This document shows, piece after piece, positions 57,801 to 64,000 of a DNA stretch of 64,000 nt. The stretch is from Scolanthus callimorphus (lineage: Eukaryota; Cnidaria; Anthozoa; Actiniaria; Edwardsiidae): positions 496,001-560,000 of the forward strand of contig CM066922.1 in NCBI GenBank assembly GCA_033964015.1, in the 5' to 3' direction. The notes under the pieces are model-generated. The model was not told the DNA's origin. It was given only the letters and a program-made list of their open reading frames with translations, and made no database searches. A program made the position numbers and the translations under genes. Within the stretch, counting starts at the first letter, position 1; each line of letters begins with the position of its first letter.

Positions 57801-60800
57801 GATCGAAGCAGTGTATTTGCTAAAGTGAGATATTGGTTAAGAGTCCAGTTTAGATATGCGTGTTAGCTGGTGTCTATAGTGTCGGGCATGAAACTGCACT
57901 GAAGTCACCTGCACGAAACTGCCAACAAATGTTAAACAACACCATTAGTCGGGCGTTTTTTTATTTTTTATTTACGCCCACTTTATGCACTATAAATTTT
58001 CAGGCCAGTTATTGAGGGGAAAAAAGGATTGTTTTCACAGATCCAAGTCATTGTAAGGAAGTTCGGGAAATTGATGAGAGGGGCGTTGACAGTGCACAGT
58101 CTTTTGTTTTGTGATCATCTGAGCGCAAACTGAAACTTACTGGCTTAATTTTGGTACATATGTTCCATTAACTCCTTTAAATTATATTTACAAAAAAATC
58201 CTCTAATATAAAGAACTGTAACTATAAAAACAAAGCGAAAAAAAAAAAACACCTGTAAAAAAAGAGATGCGAATAAAGATTATTACTATTATTATCATGG
58301 TGGTGCACAAACAAAACGACCACACTCTATAAGCTATGCACAAATAAAGAACTGCGGTTCCCTTTACATTATTTATGAGACACACTATCGCAAGTAGAAT
58401 AAATCAATTTGTAAACTGACCTTGACCTCTACCGGACACTGTCCAACAAATGGGACACCGTCCATCCACGGGTTGTTGCGCATGTGTATACCATGCCAGT
58501 GGATCGTCAGGCCTTCCTTGAGTAAGTCATTTACAACCGTCACAACAACCTACCGGTGGTGAACCGCCTTGTCAGTGTGTTATTTATTAGAAAAATACTC
58601 AAGCACATTTTAAAAGGCCTGGGATTCTAAATCGGCTTGGAGAGCTAGTCCCTAAATCGCAAAATGTGCTTTAAATTCATGCTTTAAAGCAGGCTAATTT
58701 TTGGCACAGTGATAAAACTCGACGGAGAACAATTTGGTGCGATATTTTAGTACGGAGTGACGTCACAAGGCATGTCAAGTGGCATGACCACCACCGGGGA
58801 ATCTTTTTAACGGTGAAAATGTCACGTGACTGGCCACGTGACATGTGTATCAGCCCAAATTCTATATTAAAACATTGCACTCATGACTAAAGCTATGCTG
58901 AAAATTTCATGCTCCAGTATAGATATTGGAAATTTTGTAATTTTCTCGATTAGGAGTCTCGGCTGACCCAGACTTTCAAACTACATCCCGCTATGTATGC
59001 TTCCCACCCTGCAAATTGTTAGCTGTCCCTATCTACCCTGGAATAAAAAATGCTGCCGCTGCGAATCCGCGTCGGCTGCCTATCGTGTCTAGCCGAGAAA
59101 AAGAAAATATATAATGTCTCCCGAACATCTGTAAGGTTTTGTGCAATTTTCCTGCTTTTTACGATTAGTAATATAATTTGGAAATCTCCTCAAATGGAAA
59201 ACCCGGGGGGGGGGGGGGGCTCCGTTCCGTCTTGGCCAGACTGGTGCCGATGTGTGTATGCTAGTGTTTTACACTTTATATTTACATATTTTTAGGGCGG
59301 GGGTGCTCGTCGTACCTTTTAGGGTTTTCAGACGTATTTTCCCTCGTAAAAATACGAGAGAAAATTACGAGGGAGAATACGTCTTGTTATACCTTTTAGG
59401 GATAAAAATCAAATAAGCGACGCCATGTTTGGGATAAAATCGAAAGTTCCCGACGAGCATCCCCGCCCCCAAAATAGGGGAGTCCCCCCGGGGGCCGAAA
59501 ACTGTCTCGAGCGCCACAAAGCTAGCTATGCCATTAGTCACTCACCTCCGCCCCCTCTAGAACCTCTATAGTTGGACCAGGAAACTGGTCATTGATGGTG
59601 ATAATTGTTCTGTTTACTCCGTCTGCGGTATGGACCTTGTCTAATGGTACTGTGATGTTGGGAACAGTTCTAGAAAAAGACTTTCTGATCAGTAGTGGCA
59701 AATGTTTGCCCTGGGGAAAACAAGTTGTGTTCAGGCAATTTATTTCTATATAACTATTCGGGAATTTGTTTGTATTTATTGTATTATTTCTTTATGGTGA
59801 TTTTCATGATTTTGTGGAATGTCACTGTTAGCGGTAACCACAAGAAAAATGGCTTCCAGTTTATCAATCAAAGTTTCTCTTTTCGCTTTTCCCATCCATC
59901 CACCCACCCTCGCAGCTTCGTCTTTTGCGCAATCTTTAGGCTCGCCAGGTCTCCTTCCCACGCCTTCCCATAACATATATGAGCACAATGGGGACCAGTG
60001 AGAATATTTAACTGACGACGCAGTTTGTCGGATGCCGTCATCACTATGACTATGAATTTCAATCTATTTCTAACGTTCGGTAATCGAACTCAATCGAACC
60101 CAAATCGTTCAATTGATTTTGACTTGGTTCTGTAGTCCAACATAATCGAACTCAAATCGCCTCGGTTCGGTCTCTCGCACTTCTATAGCAGCAATATGGC
60201 ATACCCCTAGTCATCAATAACGTTGACGTAAAGGGCTATCACTGACACTGATATTACGAGTGTCCTTTCCATGTTAACTGTGGGAGAGAAATTTCTAACA
60301 AAAAGAAAGAAGGGGGAGCATGGAAATGTACTAATTCCTGTTGGTATTCGACGACATTGATGAGTATTACGTTGAGAAACTAGGTTTTCTAAAATTATTT
60401 AAAAATTCCGAACTTGCTGCCAAGTTCGTAGTATCGAGATGATCCAAAGTGAAGATTTCGGTTTCATTTGGACGATTCTACGCTAATTAAAATATAAATC
60501 TCAATAAAAAACAGATTTCGCACTCGTGATCTAAAAGTCCAAAAACGAAAAACGAATAAATATCAGTGAGCAAGTGAGATACCGAATTTGTTTTTCATTT
60601 TAATCATTTTGTTTGCCATTTCGACAGTGCAGTATCTTCACTGTTTTTAGTTCGGAAGCTTTGTTTTGCACACCGATTTCGCTGCCAGCGTCCAAAAGTT
60701 CGCAAAATACACAGAGCAGCGGAGCAAACTATGATTCAACAAGTCTAAACAAACCGACAATGAAAAATGCACAGGTAGCCCGGAATTATGAAACCTCTCC

Positions 60801-61412
60801 CGCCCCTTAGAACGAGCCTTTCCCTCATTATGCATTAGGAAAGCCGCTCTGACATGGAATCCACGGGGCGCCCCAGAATAGTATGCTACTGGCTAATGCA
60901 GCATGCACACCCGACACTCATAACAACATTTTTGAACTTTGAACTTTGAACTTTGACATAAAAACTGATGCCTCTATAATATCCATCTTTGAACTATGAA
61001 ACAAAATCAAGTGATATGCTGCAATGTCGATCTATAGGCTAACGCAACTTTGTTGTGTTAACACAAGGAACTGTTAATCAGAAAGAATCGCATAACGACA
61101 ACGTGTCCCAGTTAATAGTGCAAAACTACAACTCACACTACCGTACCTAAATACCTCTCAAGCATGATTTTTCGAGTAACGTGAAATATTTTCATGATAC
61201 CTGTGAAATCCATGTGGAGTGGCTTTTAACCTCAAACTTCCATCTTCATTCAACATAACTTGGTAGGCATTATCGATATCCGCCGTGTACATCATGGTGC
61301 GGGTTTCACGAATCACAAATTCGTACTCACAAATCGACTTTGTGCACACTTCACATGAAACCTTTGTCGTAAGACAACTGAGTCCTACAGCAACAAAGAT
61401 AACAAGAAACAT
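42275..61412 (-). CDS. Membrane-anchored laccase-like multicopper oxidase, copy B (12 exons)
   Basis: Predicted 729-aa paralog of copy A from 12 exons totalling 2190 nt, all GT/AG. Signal peptide [20 protein letters not shown], then [12 protein letters not shown]. Copper motifs HWHG (129-132), WYHSH (171-175), HPVHIHGH (518-525) and [12 protein letters not shown] (605-616) are all intact, with the same Met axial ligand, so it should be an active oxidase. One transmembrane helix (about 684-707) and a 20-23 aa tail ending NKDDLL follow. It lies 15 kb upstream of copy A in the same orientation, as expected from tandem duplication. An in-frame ATG exists farther upstream (61580), but the chosen Met gives the signal peptide and matches copy A. 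The stop codon lies at the edge of a satellite monomer, and no AATAAA is seen just downstream. Confidence 0.93.
42692..42981. mobile_element. Two adjoining foldback MITEs in copy B intron 11
   Basis: 42692-42798: arms AACAATTATTCCTCGAGCCC / GAGAGGAATAATTGTT. 42801-42981: ends AGTCAAATCACACTAGT / ACTAGTGTGATTTGACT. The second starts three bases after the first. Confidence 0.75.
44112..44359 (-). CDS. Copy B exon 11: fourth copper motif
   Basis: 248 nt, begins [20 protein letters not shown]. The linker has cysteines at [17 protein letters not shown] and NNCK. Donor GTCGGT in phase 0 is weak but gives the same phase as copy A. Confidence 0.92.
44444..44474. mobile_element. 31-bp hairpin insertion with 7-bp target duplication (2)
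   Basis: CAGAAACATATAA + GTGAG + TTATATGTTTCTG, flanked by GTGGAGT on both sides (44437-44443 and 44475-44481). It sits in the intron before copy B exon 11, 84 bases from the acceptor. The loop is the complement orientation of the insertion at 36719. Confidence 0.92.
44598..44715 (-). ncRNA. tRNA-like pseudogene or SINE head
   Basis: Minus strand has CCGGTCTTGCAATCCAGAGA and AGTTTGAGTCTTGCTCTGGCC, resembling anticodon arm and T arm (B-box-like GTTTGAGTC). The A-box region is degraded. Not a functional tRNA. Confidence 0.4.
44805..45149. mobile_element. Foldback MITE in copy B intron 10
   Basis: Arms of about 150 bp beginning TGCTTGCATTTGAGCGTAGA, with AAACGATAGGTTTCTAGG and GCCAATCAAAAGGCAGATTT mirrored on the other side. 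Confidence 0.82.
45270..45483 (-). CDS. Copy B exon 10
   Basis: 214 nt, encodes [33 protein letters not shown] and [20 protein letters not shown]. Acceptor CAAAG and donor GTAAGG, phase 1. Confidence 0.94.
46010..46330 (-). mobile_element. tRNA-derived SINE in copy B intron 9
   Basis: Minus strand starts CCGGCTAGCTCAGTTGG (A box TAGCTCAGTTGG) and has GGTTTCGAAGC (B box) 35 bases later, followed by about 240 bp of unrelated body. Confidence 0.6.
46365..46724 (-). CDS. Copy B exon 9: third copper motif
   Basis: 360 nt, encodes [20 protein letters not shown] through [13 protein letters not shown] to [12 protein letters not shown]. Acceptor CACAG and donor GTAAGG. Same length and end point as copy A exon 8. 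Confidence 0.95.
48002..48165 (-). CDS. Copy B exon 8 (second half of split exon)
   Basis: 164 nt, acceptor TTCCAG before GTATTGG. Encodes [20 protein letters not shown], then the acidic EGGEGEEDP stretch and [13 protein letters not shown]. Donor GTACGC, phase 0. Confidence 0.93.
48686..48866. repeat. Foldback MITE in copy B intron 7
   Basis: AATAAACCCCTTCTGGC ... GTAATATCGGCG mirrored by CGCCGATATTACAG ... GAAGGGGTTTATT. Confidence 0.75.
49430..49640 (-). pseudogene. Possible Crypton/tyrosine-recombinase fragment
   Basis: Minus strand reads [20 protein letters not shown] and [17 protein letters not shown], resembling the N-terminal region of Crypton-type recombinases (pattern PENTKKATKWA). 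Too short to be certain. Confidence 0.3.
50088..50133 (-). ncRNA. Minimal hammerhead ribozyme core (Penelope-type)
   Basis: Minus strand: GCC-CTGATGA-A-GGACT-(10 nt)-AGTCC-GAAAC-GTC-GGC. Same layout as the copy at 28119, but the closing stem II pair is U-A instead of A-U, a compensated change, and the cleavage triplet is the optimal GUC. Lies in copy B intron 7 and in sense with the gene, so it would be present in the pre-mRNA. Confidence 0.65.
50545..50720 (-). CDS. Copy B exon 7 (first half of split exon)
   Basis: 176 nt, encodes [19 protein letters not shown] to [12 protein letters not shown]. Acceptor TTTCAG; leaves in phase 1 at ACAG/GTAACG. Together with the next exon it equals the single 340-nt exon of copy A. 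Confidence 0.92.
51058..51533. mobile_element. Two tandem MITEs in copy B intron 6
   Basis: 51058-51292 and 51306-51533 both have ends TAGCYGTATTCACACTAGAG and its complement. GACGAGTTTTCCGTC words recur inside. 13 bases separate them. Confidence 0.85.
51822..51990 (-). CDS. Copy B exon 6
   Basis: 169 nt, encodes [20 protein letters not shown] and [14 protein letters not shown]. Acceptor TTGCAG and donor GTTAGA, phase 2. Confidence 0.94.
52622..52812. mobile_element. MITE in copy B intron 5
   Basis: Ends AAGCATTAGAGCACAACTTT and its mirrored form, arms of about 60 bp. Confidence 0.75.
53218..54367. mobile_element. 1.15-kb foldback transposon with TTAA target sites
   Basis: Arms of about 500 bp with a loop of about 100 bp. 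The termini read TTAA-GGTGGATCGACCCAG at both ends, so TTAA is duplicated, as for piggyBac or Kolobok elements. A third terminus of the family is at 63172. Lies in copy B intron 5. Confidence 0.85.
54616..54755 (-). CDS. Copy B exon 5
   Basis: 140 nt, encodes [20 protein letters not shown], then [20 protein letters not shown]. Donor GTAAGC in phase 1. Bases 54647-54716 recur almost unchanged at 55143-55212 in the preceding intron. Confidence 0.94.
55076..57205. mobile_element. Large foldback composite in copy B intron 4
   Basis: Left arm to 55918 and right arm from 56041, joined by a 122-bp loop. Matching blocks: 55083-55142 with 57140-57205; 55215-55390 with 56930-57119; 55595-55730 with 56340-56500; 55731-55918 with 56041-56232. 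The arms differ by several indels. The left arm carries the captured exon 5 fragment. Confidence 0.8.
55143..55212 (-). pseudogene. Captured 70-bp fragment of copy B exon 5
   Basis: Identical to 54647-54716 at 69 of 70 positions (A for G at 55193) in the same orientation; encodes [20 protein letters not shown]. It replaces about 32 bases that the opposite foldback arm still has. No proper splice sites, so not an alternative exon. Confidence 0.92.
57662..57771 (-). CDS. Copy B exon 4: second copper motif
   Basis: 110 nt, encodes [20 protein letters not shown] and [16 protein letters not shown]. Acceptor TTCACAG and donor GTAAGG, phase 2. Confidence 0.95.
58421..58549 (-). CDS. Copy B exon 3: first copper motif
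   Basis: 129 nt, encodes [20 protein letters not shown], then [18 protein letters not shown]. Acceptor GGTAG and donor GTCAGT. Confidence 0.95.
59325..59390. repeat. Small hairpin in copy B intron 2
   Basis: CAGACGTATTTTCCCTCGTA is mirrored by TACGAGGGAGAATACGTCTT. A poly-G run (59204-59219) lies just before. Confidence 0.65.
59546..59669 (-). CDS. Copy B exon 2
   Basis: 124 nt, acceptor CTAG and donor GTGAGT. Encodes [18 protein letters not shown] and [19 protein letters not shown]. Same length and phases as copy A. Confidence 0.93.
61201..61412 (-). CDS. Copy B exon 1: signal peptide and N-terminal cysteine region
   Basis: 212 nt from the MFLV start. Ends PHGFH plus AG in phase 2 at donor GTATCA, the same codon position as copy A. 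The frame stays open to 61580, so a longer N-terminus cannot be excluded, but it would bury the signal peptide. Confidence 0.85.
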
Positions 61413-61937
61413 TTGATGGATTTGTGATCCTCGTGCAATTCTTGTAGTTGCAACTTGATAAACTAACGTGTCGAGTATGAGCAAGGTTGTGTGATGATGT
61501 TTTGTAATGAAACATAATCCCTGTTGATACCATGCCAAATGCGCTTCCCGATCATATATTGATTGCTTTTGTTTTTTCAATCAGATCCTTTGTTTACAAT
61601 TTGAGTTCATTAGCATTCTTAGCATGCAATGTTCAGAATCGGACCGTTCGAGGGGGGTATAACATGATGAGTTCTGAATATCAATAGAGCACTGTAAATG
61701 AAACATTACATGGAAAATTGTTGCTTCAGTCTCGGGACTAGTTGAAATTCACACAATTTCACGTGAGTAAAAATCAAAACTTGGTGGGGATTTGGATTTT
61801 ACTTGAAATGGCCAATACAATACTTCAAAAAAGGAAAGAGGAGCAATACAATACAATACAAGTTTATTGTGTAGAACAGGAACAGTTTGAAAATTGGGCC
61901 CGCGGCAATATTTTACGAATCGGAAATGTAAAGTTAA
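61413..61937. other. 5' flank of copy B
   Basis: No convincing TATA box or initiator. A short (AATAC)n run at 61845-61861. The open frame back to 61580 is not needed. Confidence 0.35.
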
Positions 61938-62112
61938 GGAATGGTCCATGCTTAGCGTGCGTATATCCAGTTCTGGAAGCACGCGGATAGTTGAGAGAGC
62001 ACGAAGGTAGCGTAAGAGTCGCACGAGGCGTTAGCCGAGTGCGACTCTAGCTAGCTGAGTGCTCTCTCAACTATCCAAGTGGATATACGCACTGCTAAGT
62101 ATGGACCATTGC
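61938..62112. repeat. Foldback palindrome upstream of copy B
   Basis: GGAATGGTCCATGCTTAGCG ... GTATATCC and AACTATCC/GGATAGTT are mirrored on the right, with AGAGTCGCAC at the centre. Confidence 0.75.
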
Positions 62113-63171
62113 TTTTATAACATAGACAACGAAGTTTCGCAAAATAAAGTTGGAACCAAAACGCACGCAAACAACAATCCCCAACATCGTTGCATTCAGC
62201 ACTGAAATTTTACAAGGAAACCGTTTTCAAATTAAATGACAAAATCAAAATTGACTATTTCGTAGAAAATATAATGAAAACATAGTCTTTTCTGATTCTC
62301 ATATTTTATTAGGCAATCATGGCATTGCAAGAGAAAAGAATTTGAAGAAAATCGAAAGCAGCGAAGGAAACCTTACTCGCCAAAACGCAAAAGACTAAAT
62401 TTGAAGTAGCTGATTTCAGGGTTAAAGACATTAATCCTAAACAAAATTAATTTGGATCAATTGATTTACTTACCTGCTAACTTGTTCCTTTCACGAATTG
62501 TTCACATGACAGTTTTATGGCCGCTGAAGTAGAAATTCTTCCGGACTTGAATGAAAACAGCACTCAAAACAGGACCCTCAAAACTCGCACGAAAAGGAGC
62601 AAACTTTTGCAAAAATAAACCTATTTATAAGTCATCGGATTTCCCAAACTACATAAATCCATCTGAAACAGGTTCCTTTTCACTTGCTTTCAATTTCCAG
62701 AGCTTGTTTTAGATCGAGGATGTTGTTTTTGACAGCTTTTGTGACATTAGCGAGCTCAATCTTGCCTCCCGTTTCGCTTGATTCCGAGTGATGACGTAAT
62801 TTCTATGGGAAATCTCTATGGTATATCCATTTCTTTCACATAGAAAATCAGCCAATCAGAGCGCGCGTTATATCGTGTCTATGTTATAATGGGAGTTGGC
62901 AATAAATTTTCCAGGTTCTTGTATGGCGTTATATCCGCGCCAAAATTCTACCATTGCTCTTCGACATTCATCTTTCAACCTATCATGCGTCTTTGCCCTG
63001 CAATATGCATTGTTTGACATGCAACATTTGAAGTCGCAGAATTAAACATCATTGCAATGACCAACATACATGCTGAAATGCCATGTTTGATTCGTCGTCG
63101 TATCCAACATCCATCTTTTAAAGTTCAACACTTTTGGTAATACACTATCTTTCGTTTGTAATCTTTGATTT

Positions 63172-63300
63172 AAGGTGGATCGACCCAGTAATTTTGCACC
63201 CATGCCAAACAATTTTGAACCTGTCATATAACAACAGGTTGATTTCTATCGCGCAGCAAATATAACACACACACTACCAATTAACTGACACAAGAAAACA
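63172..63300 (+). mobile_element. Terminus of the TTAA/GGTGGATCGACCC family
   Basis: TTAAGGTGGATCGACCCAGT and about 100 further bases match the left end of 53218-54367 at about 90%. No right end in the window. Confidence 0.75.
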
Positions 63301-64000
63301 GCCCGTCACTTCGTGACGCTAGAAGACCCAACCTAAGTTCCCCCTTCCATAAACTGCTGATTTACATTACTAATGACCTCCCTTTTTGTGCGTTTGTTTT
63401 GCACTGGTCTCCCTGATTTTGGTGGAGAAAATTACGCACGTGTGTGTGTCTTGGTGAGTCAGTCCGGTTCTCAAATCTGTCTAAGAACCCGCTAAAATTG
63501 AAAACGCAGCCTATTACAGAAAAACATTTGACTTCGGAATTGTTTGTATAATGCTTATCAGTAAGGCACGAGAGAAGAAACAGGTAAAGTTAAACTGTTC
63601 TAAGAAATTTCTTAGTTTATCAAAGGAATATTTAGAGAATATCATTCATGACTTAGCGCGCGCTCTGTAGGCAGTGCCAGGTGTAAGTTTGTTTCAAACT
63701 TGAATGAAATTTTTCTCACCTCAAATCTTTCTCGAATTAGAATTATCCCTACACACACAAATATAAGAAATCTGTAATAGAACCATTTAGGTTTGAATGT
63801 CTATGGTGCTACCGGCTAAGAGAACTGTGTTCTTTTTTAGTTTATGTGGGAGATTTCAACATGGCCGCGATGTGGCGGCTTTGTCCCTCGCTGAAAAAAT
63901 CGCTTGAATTAGAACTTAGCCAAAGGTGAATCTTTTCCAACAAAAACACGCCCACTGGAGAGATTTCCTCATACTCTTCTGGTTTTTGTCCTTCGTTTTG

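Noticed and set aside
61413..61580. N-terminal extension of copy B
   Set aside because: Would place 56 residues before the signal peptide, and copy A has no counterpart.

Overview
The window is metazoan genomic DNA. It has long introns with GT/AG borders, about 37-40% GC by eye, non-LTR retrotransposons, many short palindromic transposons, and megasatellite-like arrays. The retroelement protein families (CR1/L2-like LINEs with a PHD finger, and a second RT family of the kind seen in sea anemones and stony corals) suggest an anthozoan cnidarian. That assignment is inference; no species-diagnostic gene is present.

Only two host protein-coding genes can be supported. They are tandem head-to-tail paralogs on the minus strand: copy A (27210 to 11942, 11 coding exons, 753 aa) and copy B (61412 to 42275, 12 coding exons, 729 aa). 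Both encode a secreted-then-anchored laccase-like multicopper oxidase: signal peptide, three-cupredoxin body with all four copper motifs ([29 protein letters not shown]), and one C-terminal transmembrane helix with a short basic tail. I rebuilt every exon from splice signals. Exon phases agree throughout, and nine of the exon lengths agree to the base. The main difference is that the 340-nt seventh exon of copy A is split in copy B by one extra 2.4-kb intron (176 + 164 nt).

Layout. 1-11.6 kb: intergenic repeats (LINE tails, 24-bp minisatellites, a 321-bp MITE with 7-bp target duplications, paired MITEs, 128-bp repeats carrying double CRE palindromes, 16- and 14-bp minisatellites). 11.9-27.2 kb: copy A; its 7.5-kb intron 6 holds a nearly full-length minus-strand LINE inserted into an older plus-strand retroelement. 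27.2-42.3 kb: spacer with a LINE-tail microsatellite touching the copy A start codon, LINE pieces, 53-bp minisatellites, several TIR elements, and a 3.3-kb 18-bp satellite block that ends at the stop codon of copy B. 42.3-61.4 kb: copy B, whose introns are packed with foldback elements. 61.4-64 kb: 5' flank of copy B.

The most unusual signals are: (i) 31-bp hairpin insertions that are just the two ends of a 321-bp MITE, each with its own perfect 7-bp target duplication; (ii) two covarying minimal hammerhead-ribozyme cores plus a decayed third, of the Penelope-element type; (iii) a 70-bp fragment of copy B exon 5 embedded in one arm of a large foldback element in the neighbouring intron; (iv) the paralog-specific intron; (v) satellite arrays always joined to the same short palindromic module.
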